Source: Sipunculus nudus (lineage: Eukaryota; Annelida; Sipuncula; Golfingiida; Sipunculidae). Taken from it: a DNA stretch of 64,000 nt. Shown in pieces: positions 33,701 through 48,700 of the stretch. Both the position numbers and the translations under genes were made by a program. The stretch lies in NCBI GenBank assembly GCA_026874595.1, contig CM049309.1, forward strand, positions 24,867,033 to 24,931,032, written 5' to 3'. Within the stretch, counting starts at the first letter, position 1; each line of letters begins with the position of its first letter. The notes under the pieces were generated by a model that saw only the letters and a program-made list of their open reading frames with translations, did no database searches and was not told where the DNA came from.

Positions 33701-36700
33701 TCCTTTATGTATGTATCAGGGTAGGAGTTTATATAGGGCTGTGTCCTGTTTCCCAATCCTTAAAAATTATTGAATAAAAATACTATTCACATCAAAATTC
33801 TGGACAGAACCAAACTGGAGACAAAAGTACCCCATCTTCTCTGGTGTATATATGTTCATTTGGATGTGATGCCATGTTTTATTCCATCACATAGTACATC
33901 TTGAGAGTGAACAGAGAGGTGGTAAAATTTACAATAATGGTAGCATGCATGGCTTTTATTCTTCAGGCATTGCAGCAAAACCAGCACAGGATAATTTAGT
34001 AATATGGAGAGTGATTTAAACTTACATCAGTTTACAAAACAAATAAAATATTATTTAAATCACTTTCACAATAAATTAGGTATTAAACAATCTTGTACTT
34101 TAAATTTTGAACATAACAGGATCTAATTATTTGATATCAGAATTTCAGATATTTAATAATAAAATATTAACATTTATATTAACATTTACTTACATTCTCT
34201 TTTTATATAATAAACTAAATTAATATCATGAAAAAAATTGTCCATTTAATTTTCAAAATTTAAATTAACATAATTTTAGATACTGAATGAAGGTCTGCAA
34301 AATTGGTACTATGAAATAACAGACAAGTATTAAAAGAATAAATATAAAAAAATATGTATATAAATTAACTAGATAATACATGTGCCTGCAGTATGACTCT
34401 ATCCAAGTGATTGTAGTACTGGTCTGAGTTTAAAGCATTGTAGGCTTCAATACATTATGGGTGGTGAAAACATCATAAGCTTATCATGAACATTTTGGGT
34501 CTGTACTGTATCTGGTTCCATATTATATTTTTCTTGAATGTGTGTTATTGCAGTCTGTATGATTAAAATACAAACTGGCTTGTGAAAACAAATCTAAGTA
34601 CATTTCAGAATATGCATATGGATTGATGGATGTGAGATAAGATGTACTTGTCACAATAACAATACACTATTTATCTGTCTCTTAACATCAAACCTGCCTC
34701 TGTTTATCCATGGTTTACTAATCAAAGGTCAGATTGTGCCAGGTAACTTATTTGACTGTGACCTACTCTGTCCTGTACTCTTATGTAATTAGCACCAGTG
34801 GTCACCAGCAATGTGGCAGCAGGCCCATGCTTGCCTCAACAATAGGCACATCCTGGGCAATTACTGGACATGAACTGAGTCTTTTCAGCATTATTTGCTG
34901 ATATGCTTCATGATCAAGGGCTCACAGGAAGTAATAGAAAGCAATATGTATTACTCTATTACTTTGCCTTCTGTTTCTATTACTATTACTATTACTTATT
35001 ACTATTACCCCATGTCTGGTGATCATAATGTCATATGGATATAATCAAAATGTACTGATGTATTGTTGTAAATAATAAAAGTTAAGGGTTAGAAGTTCTG
35101 CCCTTAGAATAAATTGTTGAAATGCTAGAAATACATTTATAACAAATAAAAATTCATAGTAATGGGTAGAAATGGTAGAAAACTCTATCAGGTCAAAACC
35201 TGTTCTGTTGCATTTGTCCTGAAATTTACATAGCATTTGTAATAAGTGTTCTGAATTTTAAATTGCATTTGTAAGAAGTGTTCTGAGTTTTACATAGCAT
35301 TTGTAAGAAGTGTTCTGAATTTTAAATAGCATTTGTCAGAAGTGTTCTGAAATTTGCAGAGTATTAGAAAGGTGAAAACACAACTGAATAGTTCAGTTTA
35401 AACTATTTACACATTTCATTGTCAAAATATAACATCTGTAACCATGAATATGCTCCTGATTAAAGTCTTTCTCTTTCAGGTGTTGATATGTCGGAACTAC
35501 AGAGGTGACATAGACATGGCAGTGATTGACAAGTTCATGACCCTGGTCATGGACAGAGAGGAAGAAGGAAATATGACACCCATCATCCAGCATGGCAATG
35601 TTACTTTTGTTTTCATCAAGTACAATAACCTGTACTGTATCCTTTATCAGGGTCAGCAAATTAGCTTAACTCAGTTGTTGTAAGTGGTCAATGTGGCACT
35701 GCAGCTGACAGTCCACAAGGTTCAGTCCATATTATTCAAAGCCACATGATGATTAAGTTTCAATTTTGCCAAAGAATTTCATTATAAAAGCTTTGGTAAT
35801 TGTAACCACCAAAACAAAGATACTATGTTTTTTACTGGGTTCCTCCACTGTCACTGCTGCTGGATTCATTTGTAGAGAATTCCTGTGAGACCCAAGGACC
35901 AGTCTTTCCAAAACCTGGTATAGTTATTCACTCACCTATTTAGTTGTGCCTTACAAAGACTGATGGCGCCACCTGCAGTCCTTATTGTGCAGTCTGAATC
36001 TGGGTGTATTTTTGGTAACAGCCCATATCTCAGGAGTGGTTCAATATATTGAGCTAACATTATGCATATCTATAGATCTTGGGTCTCTCCAGCTTGTATT
36101 CTAGACTGGTTGTGCCATCTACAATCAGCTTTGGATGGCATCCAACCATGTGTTTGTCATACATTTGTCTTAGTGATTGGTTCAACGTATTGGGCTGAAA
36201 TTGTGCATGTCCATAGATGGCAGTGAAATTGTGCATGTCCATAGATGGCAGTGAAATTGTGCATGTCCATAGATGGCAGTGAAATTGTGCATGTCCATAG
36301 AACTGGTCGTTCCAGCTGCAAACATTTTTATGTAACATCCATCCATATGTTTGCTTAATGTTGTAAAATTTGTTCATATCTCAATAGTAGTTCAATGGAT
36401 AAGTCTGAAATTTGGCATGTACATCCATCTTGGAGAGTTTTCTCATAGACCAGACAGGTGGTGCCACCTACCTAACCATTTCAATGGTATAATTAATGCC
36501 CTTTTCTCGGGATTTATTTGCCATATTGGCCTGAAATTGTGCATGTCAATAGTTGTTGATACCTCCATCTCGTATTCAAGACTTGTGGTGCCATCTTTAA
36601 TGGTTTTGGTGTGCTGTCCCTCTGTACATCTGCTTAAGGTGAAAATTTATATCGCAGGAGTGGTTCAATGTATTGGTCTGAAATTTAGCATGTATATCCA

Positions 36701-39700
36701 TCTTGGAGAGTTTTCTCGTAGACCAGACAGGGGGTGCCACCTACCTTCTGATTCTCATAGAAAATTTTATTCCCCTTTTCTTATGAACAATTTGCCATAT
36801 TGGCCTGAAATTGTGCATGTCCATAGATCTTGGATACATCCTTCCTTGTAGACAAGACTTTCAGTTCCATCTGCAATTGTTTTGTGTGGCGTCCATCCGT
36901 CTGTTTGCTTTGTGTAAAAGTGACTCATATCTGAGGTGTGGATGGATGTATCAGCCTGAAATTTTTGCATGTGTATCCCTATTGGATAGCTCTGTTGTAA
37001 ACAAGACAGCTGGCGCCACCTGCTCCTTTACAGAATACATTGATGCTGTTTTCCTCAGTAGTGAATTAGTGTCTCTGTCTGAAATCTTGCATGGTGTATC
37101 TGTCCGTTGATCTGTTTTTGGTGCAAATTGCACTTATATGAGGAGTTTAATTGGCATCACTGATGCCACAAATTTGGAGTCATGTCATTTCAGGAACATT
37201 CCATGCCTTACTTTACCCATGCCTCTGTGATATGGCGGATACAAGTAAATGCTTGTTGACTACCTGTGTTCTAGTTCACTAGGTTCAGTGTATGGTTTGT
37301 GCATAATTTGTTAAGAACCATTCCAGCAGTAGCCCATAAAAATTTGACTGAATATTGACATCTGCGAGGGATCTTTGCCAAGAATTTCAGACCAATCAGT
37401 GATTCAGTACGGCCATCAAGCAGTCATCTGGGAATTCTATTCATGTGCATTATCTGAAGAACTGTACAAACAATTGTCATGCAAAATTCAAATGTAGCTC
37501 CATTTATTTGTCAGTTATTTTCAAGGTTTTATTCCTTAACTACTAAACAGTGGTTGCCACAACTCAGAAGAATTCCAATGTGGCCCTTGTTTTCTCATTT
37601 CTGCATAAAGTCACCCAGGTAAGGTTAAACATAGCGGCAGTCTGCCACCCAAACAGCAATGTTTAAGTTCAGGAGATGTTTGGGTGGCAGAGAGTCCTGT
37701 AGGGTTTTGATCAGTTTTAAGTTTAGCTGATTTATTTGCCATTTTTGCACATACTCTTGTCATATCTGTGTTAAACTGTTTTCTTCACAATTTTGAGAGA
37801 AAAAAGTTACCACATCCTGAATCAAGAACTGAAAATTATCACATCTAATGTAAACATAAATATTTTCAAGCCATGATAATTGAAAACAAAGATTTTTCTC
37901 ATTAATATGCTTAGATATCACTCAGGTAAACAAATCTTCTCGGAAGTGGTACGCTGTGAACTTACAGCCATTACATATAAACCATTGTAAACCAACCAAG
38001 ACTAAAGTGCATATTAGTGCCAATACCAGTCTGTATTATTATAACCATAAATCTGCCTGTAAGGGCACCTTTTACTGCTTGAATATATACAGTGAACCAT
38101 GTTTTTATTTAACAACAAAACAAAGTGCCTCTTGGGGGACCAGTCTGGGATGCAGCTATGGCAGCACTGAAAATTAAATACAACTTTTCTCACGAAGACT
38201 TGTGCTGTTGAAAAGAGAGAAGGAATATGGTACTATAAACCTGAGTATTTAAAAAAATATATTTAATTGTTGTACAAATTAAGCATGACTTTCAATATTT
38301 TTAGCAAACCTCTTATGTGTCGGGCTTCATCTGTACATTAACCCATGCTATCATAAAAAACGACAGGATCTGCCATCTCTAAATGTTATGCAAAACTCAT
38401 AAATCAATCATATGTCAACATTATATTATTGCACTTGATTTGGGGTCATCTGCCACGACTTATATTTCAAGGAGAAAAGATAGAAGACAATTGAAAATCT
38501 TCTTCTCTGACACTCTTCACAATGAAAGTTCTTAAATGAACACCAAGCCGCAGGTGCCGCAACGTGCTCTCATTGGGGTCACAAAAGCCTGTTATACCAC
38601 ACATGGACTAGTACATATCACAATTATCTATCAAGGAAAATCTATAGTAAAACATCTGTCATGAATAATTTTTACTCTATTCTTTTTTGTAGTTATGTTA
38701 TATTTATTTCTGCGCAATGATAATTATATCAGTTTAAACTGGATTTTGTTCTAAAAGTAGCCCCCAAAGTTTCTGCACATTCAAGGCCGTCTACCAAGAC
38801 TTAAAGGGCTTTACTCTTTTGTGGGGGACCTGCTGGGTTAGCACTGAAACATCTGCCAGTTGTCAGGTGAGACCTGATTTTGGCAGGAAGAAAGTTAAAC
38901 AAGCTACACAGTGTTATTGTCAAAGGACTTTGTCAAACATACACATCCACAGAAACGAACAAGTTTAAGTACTGTTTTTCTAGCTTACTCCTGATGTTGT
39001 TTCTGTTTCTCCCCTTTGAAAAACTCTTTATTTTATCTCTTGAGCATTTGCCTGTCTGCATGGTGTTTTTACATAGTTCCCATGTAATCGTAATATTCCG
39101 CCTGGCCCTGAAGTATAGGAAACATGGTGGGCCGCTAAACGTTTACTCTATTGTCACATTAAATATAGCAGAGACTTTCACACCAGCTTCCAGGGAAACA
39201 ATATTTTTAATTAGTAATTTTCTTTCTATAATCAAACAACTACAGAATTCACAGTTCAAGGCAACTGCAATTAATTCTTGACTGATTACAGAAGTAGCAT
39301 CAGACACGGAGAAAATTATTTTTAGTTTGCCATTGTTTTTCTTTTAAATTCTTTTAAAATGTATCATTTTGATAATACCTTTTTTAACTTAAATTTCCAC
39401 TGCTCATGTTTATCTGTGCAAATACTAAGGACAAATATAACAAATTAACACTTTAACATGTTTTTTATTCTTTATTTTTCGAAAATGGAATATAATATGC
39501 AATACCGGTACTGTCATGTGAATTGCGTTCATGGCTGTGAACAATAAGTTTTGTAGGGCAAGTAAAAAATCAATGTAGGGCAAGTAAAAGTTAGATGTTA
39601 CGTGCCCACTTGGGCAAGTACTTTCAGAATTTAATATTGAGCCCTGCAGTATTCAGGGAGTTCCTGTTTAATATTCTTTGAACCCTGAAATTAGGTCATT

Positions 39701-42700
39701 TTGACCTATATTCTGCAAACTTCTGTCAATAAAATGGTGTTGAGCTCTTGGAGCCATCTTCACAATGTTTAAGGTTTCTTAACATATATTTTGCATTAGA
39801 TCATAAAACTGAAATAATATGCTACACATTTATATCTGTCAGAATGTAGAGTTTGCTCAAAATAGGCCAGACTGGTTTTTAGGATTTTGTGACCTCAAGA
39901 TTTATACCAAACAATACTCTCCTGTGTACATAAAGAGATCCAACAGAATAAAGGTGTAACATTCACGTCAAAGGCACACACCCAAAGGTAATCCCCACTG
40001 TGCATGGGTTTCAAATTCAAATTATAAATCAATCTTTGTATCCAGTGTAACCAGAAATGCTGCACTCTTTAAATCAAAATGTATGGCTGTCAATTAATTA
40101 GTGTTTTTTGGGATACATATGAAGAGACATTACAGTACCCTGTCATTATACACTATAGTTTTATGTCTCATTAAGAATTATGAAATGCTTGTAAAGCTTG
40201 ACTGACGGTGGTCTTGGATATTCAGTGCATTTAGATTTTTCAAGAGGTTTAATGTGATTGTTGCAATGATATGGTTATGGAGGTAACAACAAACAGTACA
40301 GGTAAACATATGATGTTGATAGGATCCCTGCTATGTAATACATTGATGACCATGTCAGGGCTCAGTTCAGATACAACTCAGTGCTTTTAAATGTAAATGT
40401 GACATGTTGACTACAGATGTATTTCACTTCTAGCTTGGGCCATGTACAGGTGATTTGTTGATGATTTCAGGTGTTCTGTGAGTACTTCAAGGAGCTAGAG
40501 GAAGAAAGCATTAGGGACAACTTTGTTATCATCTATGAACTTCTGGATGAACTGATGGACTTTGGTTATCCCCAGACCACAGACAGCAAAATTCTTCAAG
40601 AGTAAGTGTGATAAATCTGTCCCTTAGTCTGTCTTTAAATCTTTTATACTATTGACATCTGGTGGGAAAAAGGGAAATACAAGACAGTAGAATCTTGAGA
40701 CAAGAAATTACTAGTTCGTAAAAACTGAGTGATGAACTGCACAGAAATCTGCTGTTGGCTGATGATAGATCTATACATCATTTTTAGCTCAGCTGACTAT
40801 AAGTCATTTGAGCTATAGTGATGGTCCATTGGCTGTCTTGCCAGCTGTTAACAAGGCACATTTTGAAACCGTTGAAACTATGAATCTAAATTCTACATAC
40901 AGTTATCCTACAAAACTGAAAACTGGGTCATTCAACCACAGTTACAAACCACAGTTACTTGTTACAAATCAAATCTGTCAACTGGCCATACTATGAAACT
41001 GTCAGATGAGATTCTTTTTGCCTTCAAATTTGATGTTTCCTACTACTTTAAGTCCAATTTCTGGACCCCTCTAATTTCTTTACTGCAAAAATATTTTTAG
41101 AGCATAATATCTAAAATTTATATATTTCTTAACTGCAGAGGATGTTCCAGTAAACAGCATTTTTCTGTCACCAGCACTGCAGTTTGTTTGACAATCAGTG
41201 TCTGTGTTACATGACATGACCACGTAGCATACATGTCAACCTTGAGACTGTTTATGATGCCATCATTTATATTTGTTTGGGATACAAAAAATTATTTATG
41301 TTAGTTTATAAATCTTTAGGTTACAAAGAATTATTAATGTTTATATATAAATCATTCAACTATAGTTCCAATTACACATCTGATAGAAAAACATGGAGGA
41401 CATGAATAACTGACACCATCATGGGAGGTTTAACTCCTCTAATGCCTTTGACACTCTGGAAGCTTATTAATTCATGGCCAGGGAAAAAACCTTGCAGCAT
41501 TTTACTGAGCAGAGTCCATGATCATAGTATTTTTTTTAGCAAACTGGAAATGATTTAAATGTAAATGTAGGCCACCATTTGCACAATCAAATGCTGTTCA
41601 GAACATCCCATTTGGATTTACATATTACTATAAATTTTACTGCCATTGAATCTAAAAACAGCTTGTTTTTATTCAGCCTGATCTAATCCATCACAGACTA
41701 TCTGTAATTTTCTTTCCTTCCACATATAAATGTTGGTTTTGGAAACAGCTTTAATTGTAGAAGAACCGGGTAATATTGAATCCTACATTATTTTTAATGG
41801 TTGATAGGTACATCACACAAGAAGGCCACAAGCTAGAGGTCCAGCCCCGACTACCCATGGCTGTCACAAACGCTGTGTCCTGGAGGTCAGAGGGCATCAA
41901 ATACCGCAAGAACGAAGTGTTCCTAGATGTTATTGAGTCTGTAAATCTTCTTGTAAGTAGTATTTTTAATTAATTGTATCCCCAGACAAAGTCGGGATAC
42001 TATGGCTTAAGCACTGCCGCGCCGCCACAGAGATTCCGTTTTGACGCTATAACTCAAAAGGTATTCTACGGATCTTTACCAAACTTGACATGTGCATAGA
42101 TATGGGTGAGAGGATGAAGCCTATTTGAAATGGGGTCATGACCTTTACTAGGAGATAGACCTTGACCTTGAATAGATCCATTTTTGGAAAAATCACATAA
42201 ATTCTTAAATATCTCAAAAAATCTTTCCTGGATTGATCCAAAAATCAACTTGACCGATTATCTAGGACAGTGTTGTCAGAAACTGGAAACTAGTGGCGCT
42301 TTCTGTTATCCTTTTCTTGTTTTTGTGCCGTTTAATACCCCCATCATTGGCACTTTACAGTACTGTGAGCATTATAAGTCAAAAACTAATGGACACATTT
42401 CTTTTATATTATACATATATATAGACATGGGTTATAGGATGTTGTATATTTATATTCGGTTCATGACCTTTCCAATGAGAGTGGCCTTGACCTTGAATAT
42501 TGCCATATATGGTGAAAATCACACAAAATCATTAATATCTCAATAAGGGATGCATGGATTGATCCAAAAGTCAACTTGACCAAAGATCTTAAATAGTGTT
42601 GTCATGTAAAGGAAACTGGTGGCGCCACTTGTTATTCTTTTACTTGTTTTCATGCCATTTAATACCCCATCATTGCCACTTATTAGTACTGTGAGCATTA

Positions 42701-45700
42701 TAAATTAAAAACTAATGGACATATTATGCATAGAGACATTGGTTAAGAGATGATGTGTATTGAAATTGGGGTCATGACCTTTTCTACGAGAGTGGTTTGA
42801 TATTAATTGCTGAAGATGGGGGGCCTATTCTTTAAGGGAGGGGGTTTTATTGTCTGGGGATTCTATGGCACCTGCAGTGCCAAGAAATATCTAGTTGAAA
42901 ATGATCTGTATGAATTGCCAAGCTAGACAAATTTTCTTATAGTTAACAATGGGATATTTGCATTAAGGGAAGTTTGTTTGACTCAGAAATATGCAACCAT
43001 AACATGTGCATATACTTATGATCAAAACTGAATAATATAAGCAGTTAGCTTACAAAGTTAATGTGATTATGATATTGAATAAACAAATTAATTATGAATA
43101 TTATGTCCCATGTAGTATGTCCCATTTAGTATGTCATGCTCAGTATGTAAGATATGCATAAACATAGACACAGACACAAGTGTCAAAGACTAAACACACT
43201 TGGTTGATGTTAATTCTCTTGTAGAGGAAGCATTTTTAACCCAGCTGACTATAAGTCATCTGAGCTATAGCGATGGCCCTTTATCCGTCATCAATCTGGC
43301 CATCTGTCATCCATCCTTTAAAAGGGCACATTTTGAAACTGTTGGCCAACAAATACAAAATTCAGAATACTGTTTGATGTCCCAAAAATCTCCTACCATA
43401 CCAAAACTTGGGTCACTACGACTTCATTCCTTCGAGATATTAAGGAAAAACCTCAATTTTCCATTAAAAAGCCTTTTTTACACTGCAACACTGTCTAATA
43501 TCAAACCACTGATCTGTTATTGATCATATTTAATTTACATTATCCTCTATATATTACCTATATACATATCAGAAAAATTGGGTCATTTTTTTTGTAATTT
43601 CTTGAAGTTATAGGCCCAAATAAAATTCACTTTTAAAACTTCAGGAAATATTTTTACTCACACAGCATGATAATTTGTTTATCTAGAGAGCTTATTTCAA
43701 GCATATAATTTAAATTTAACCTAGTTTTAATTGTATACCAGAAATAAGTTCAGAATTTTGTAAATGTTTATAGGGGGCCCAATAACCTATAAAGTATGTT
43801 GAATTAACACGAAAAATAGCTTCTTCTCTTTAAAATAAATATGTACCTGCCAAAATATTGCCCTGAAATCATTTGCTTACTCCTGTAAATGAGTATTAAA
43901 AACAGTGGACCGAACGGGATCACAGATGTCAACATAAACACAGCATGTGAATCACCTGGGCCACAACATGTGTCAATCAGGAGATGCTCTGACTGACTTA
44001 GCAACAACATGTAATACATGTTCCTGCTTGCTGAAACATCACGTGTTGCGGCTCAAAATTGGAACTCCAGTCACAACATGGACTGTTTACCAACACACAG
44101 AGCCACAACAAGGTGATAAACAGCCATTTGCAAGGTACTGAGACTGTGTGCTGGGAAACTTTTGTATAAAGCAAAACTGAACTAATATTGTGAAAGAAAA
44201 GGCATAATATTGCTCCTGATTATGTCCTTTTTAAGTTATTAGCATACATGTAAAATCATTATGCCCAACTTTGACTATGGCACATTTTTTGGCTGTATCA
44301 CATTCACTTTTATTTTTTTCACATGAAGGACAGATAAGGTTTTAAGCTAATATATCTGAAATTTGAAAGGAATTGGTGAAAAAGGGTAGCTTTTATTCAA
44401 GTTTCAGTTCACCATGTCTAATGTGGTTTACATCAAACCAACCCAGTCCAATGGTCTGCAGTGAGAGATGCAGCCCTCACCTATGTTTATGTAACTGCTT
44501 CACTCCAGGCATCTCCCTTGACTCAGCCAAGCTAGGCTTCCCCCCCCCCCCCTATAGACAGGATGCATAAACTAGATGAATGTAATATTTTTCTATATTA
44601 ACTCATTCTTATTCTGGAATAATAAAAAAAATTTTCTTTATATTTTTTTTTTATTTTGTATTGTATCACCAGGGGTTACCATGATTTAAGTGCATATTTA
44701 ATTGCGTCCACAAAGTGATGTATTTAATGTAAAAGTATGGACGTTCATAATATGAGGAATTCTATACTTTAGAAGAGTAAAAACTTTGGGTTCTATTTAA
44801 CATAAGTCAAATTGAATACTAATATCAGTATTTAATTTAGTTGAGATAGTAATTAGCTTAATGATATTGTTTCTCCCTCATCCAACTAACAATGTGTGTA
44901 TACCTGATTTGAAAAGGGAATTTTTAATCAAATTTACTGAATTCTTATTTAATTAATAAAATTAAGCATGTACTGAACACTCCAATATAAAACACTTTTT
45001 TGAATGATTCAAAGAATAATCTTGAGATACCATATTGTTGCATTGTGTTTTTAAGTGAAATTTTCTTTAAAAAATAAATTTGATTAAAACATTTTGTGAT
45101 AAAAATAATAAAATAAAATATATATGTATGCATAATTTGACTTTATATGAACCAATCTAAGGATCATTAATGATGCAACTTGCAATTGTGAATTAAGTTA
45201 CATTTTCAAATTTTTTAATGCATATTATAAAATTTGTATAAATAAAAAAAAAAAATTTAATATAGTAAAAACTATTCATGCAAAAATAGATATGCTGTTA
45301 ATATTGAATCATTATTGGTTTCAGGATACAAGCTTCACAGTGCAGATGAGATGTATACCTAATTGGCTTGTACTTGCTTATCAATTTAAGTTCATGCTTA
45401 TTTGCAAATGGAAAATTTTAAATTTTTACAGCAGTTAATTTCAGTTAATAAATTAAATTTGTATTTTTATGCTTAAGCTAATGTCCATTATCCTATAATT
45501 TGCAGGGTTTAGTATGTTCCCAGTGGATATATTTACATGCATATAACAGTCACTTAGTTGAAATACTGAAACTTTTACAAATACATGTTTGTGATCATGA
45601 GAAGATCCTGTATCTTTCGTGTTGTCTATAAAAGTGCACAGTCAACACAACCACTAGGATTTGATACATATATTCTCAGAATCAATTTCAGCTGAGCGCT

Positions 45701-48700
45701 GTGACCCACAGATCCCTTTTTTTTCTAGACTGTTGCTGCATTTTTTAGTTTTTGTATTACAATGTACATTTAAATATTGTACCACAAAGTGATGTCTAGC
45801 AAAGTGTGTTATAAGGAATTTCTCATGTCAGAAGAGTTAAAAACTGTTTGCTTTCTTTTTTAGCATGTGTGAATTGAATATTAATTACATTTTCAAATTA
45901 TTGTCAGAGCCCTTTTCTATAAATAGAGACAAAATATGCTCTTCCATTGCATGTAGCATAAGCAACATCACATGTATATCAGACTAATAGAACAAAGACT
46001 ATGCATGTAGGAAAGAATAATTGATAATATTTGCCAAATTGCTGTAACATTAGGATTTATATTTTTTTAGGTGCAGTAATATAAAAAAAACTGTAACATC
46101 TTTTCTGTCCTCCAGGATTGATATTTATCTGTCATAGACAAATTCAGCTGAGCACCATGACCCATGGGTCCCTTGTTTTTTACAGGTAAGTGCAAATGGC
46201 AATGTTTTGCGAAGTGAGATAGTTGGTGCCATCAAGATGCGAGTATATCTATCTGGGATGCCTGAATTAAGACTTGGTCTGAATGACAAGGTCCTGTTTG
46301 AGAGCACTGGTCGTGAGTATCAGTCATTAATGTTCTATACAGCTTAATGACAGACCAGCATTAATCCTGTGTTTGATGAATATACACCACTTATAGTCAC
46401 CACATACAGTTCACAAATTTGTCAGCTCTTATCACATATATACCTTTTGGTCTCTCAACTGCCTGTGTAAGTAAGACTAAACAAATAAGATACAGACATT
46501 TTAGCTACTGCATTGCATGATTCCTGTTAAATATAATGGCTATAAATAACTTCTACACCATTTGTTAATATTATTTGATAATTTTACAACCTGACTTAAT
46601 TTTGAAGATTATCAACCAAGCATAATGAGCCATTATTAACCTGTTGTTATATTATTTTATTCCTATGTTATTGTAATATCTATTTAGTAATTAACATTTC
46701 CTTTGTCAACAGGAGAATAAAAACAATAAAATTGTAATTGTGTAATTAAACTGATGATTGATACAAGGTGCCATCATCTCTGTATGCAATATTTGAAATG
46801 GTGTTTAATATTTGTTTCACATGTTGGTTAAGCATTAAGCCATAGCTCTCATAAAGGTTCCTTTACAGATTTGCTTGTTTACCTGTCTGTTGTTGTTGTT
46901 GATGAGTATCTGCTAGGATTAGCCATTTGTTATAGGAGGAAAGAGCAAGTCAGTTGAATTGGAAGATGTTAAATTTCATCAGTGTGTGCGGCTGTCTCGT
47001 TTTGAAAATGACAGAACCATATCATTTGTTCCACCCGATGGAGAGTTTGAGCTCATGTCATACAGACTGAACACACATGTGAGTTTTTAAGTTTTTATAA
47101 ATTTTTCAGACACTAAAATGGGAAGCCTTGGTAGGACCTACCACTTGTTTATGCAGTACAGTAAGTCGTGCATCACTGTCAGCCCTGTACCATTAAGGGG
47201 CGCTGTTGACAAACATCCAATGTGCTGTGTCACATGCAGGGTTGGAGAGGTATAGCTGTGCTGCAAGATGTATTGGTAGTCTACATGATGACCAATTCTT
47301 GCTAATTATTAAACCTAAGTAAAGAAACTTCACTACAAACATTTTCAGAAAGACAGGATTGATGTTTGTCCTTGTATTCCTAATATTCAGGAGTATTATT
47401 AAGAACTTAACAACTGACTCATTGCAGGTTTAACTGTCAAGTGACAAGGAGTGTTACTAGTTCATAGAGCTGTATTGTCTGACAGTTCTTCATGCCAAAT
47501 TACTTATAATGATTGCTTGACTTTTTTTGTTATACTTTTAATTTGCTTTGTTATAACTTTTTTGAAATGCCATTCCTTTATTTACAACTTTAAAAAAAAG
47601 TTTATATCAATTTCTCTACAAACATGTCAAGACTTCAGATTAATATAAATATAAATATAATATGTATTATATATAATAATTATCAGCAATGTATTACCAA
47701 GTAAACCCCCGTCCTGTTTAACCTAGTCCTGAGAATTCGCCTGCAATGTGCCTCCTCTCCTCATGACAGACTCAGTTGTGACTGAGTGGTCAGCTTGCTA
47801 TGTCTGTGCAAACTGCAAACAGTCCAGTGAGTTGGAATGCAGGTTCCCTATCACAGATATTTTTGTGTCAGAGTAGTCAGTATACTGTACAGGCAGGCCA
47901 AATCAGCTCAGCATTGCGGTTAATAACCATGAGTACTCTACATAAAACTACCATGAAGTACAAGAGCAGTATCTTGCATTCAGGCCTTGTTTGAGCATCA
48001 AGACTGGGATTTTCAACAACAAGTGAAATTTATTCAGCAGTCTGATATGGAGTATCATGTGATTCAGTCCTACTCTTGAGGATGTACATGTCAAGTTCAA
48101 TCTGTACGGACTGGCCTGCAAGGAGAAATAATTCTGATAGTGATACAGCCAGATTATGACAGGGCTGATGAAAGACATGGAGACGGGGTATGAAGATAAC
48201 AGGGAGCTCAAAAAAAAGTTTCAGTGATCCAGACCGATGTGATTCCTTTGCATTTGGTGTGTGACAACTATCCTGAAAATGCTAAAGATAACAGGAATAG
48301 AGCTAATTATTGTATCTGCCAAAACAAAGTTTTACGGATTCTATGTTTTTGAACAGGTTGCGCTGGTAAGTTGTGCCTAACAAAGACTTGTGGTGCCACC
48401 TTTAGTCCCTAATGTGCAGTGTGAATCTGGGTGTCTTTTTTATAACAGCCCATATCTCAGGATTGGTTCAATGTATTGAGCTGAACTTTTGCATGCTGAT
48501 AGATCTTGAATATCTCAATCTCTTAATGGAGACTGCTGACGCCACCTACAGTGATTTGCCTGTGGCATCCATCCATGCGTTTGCCATCTGTTTGTCTTAG
48601 TAATTGGTTCAATGTATTTGGCTGAAATTGTGAATGTCCATAGATCTTGGATACGTCCATCTGGTATTTAAGACTGGTGATACCATTAATATCTACAATT

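Noticed and set aside
33017-35026. CRISPR-like or other prokaryotic repeat array (TATTAC repeats)
   Set aside because: Simple hexamer/trimer microsatellite in a eukaryotic hAT element, with no spacers.
36351-36851. 166-codon plus-strand open frame
   Set aside because: It lies wholly inside the family B repeat and consists of repeated core units.
38880-39281. 133-codon plus-strand open frame in AP-1 mu intron 3
   Set aside because: Hydrophobic, no recognisable domain, inside an AT-rich intron on the same strand. Best explained by chance.
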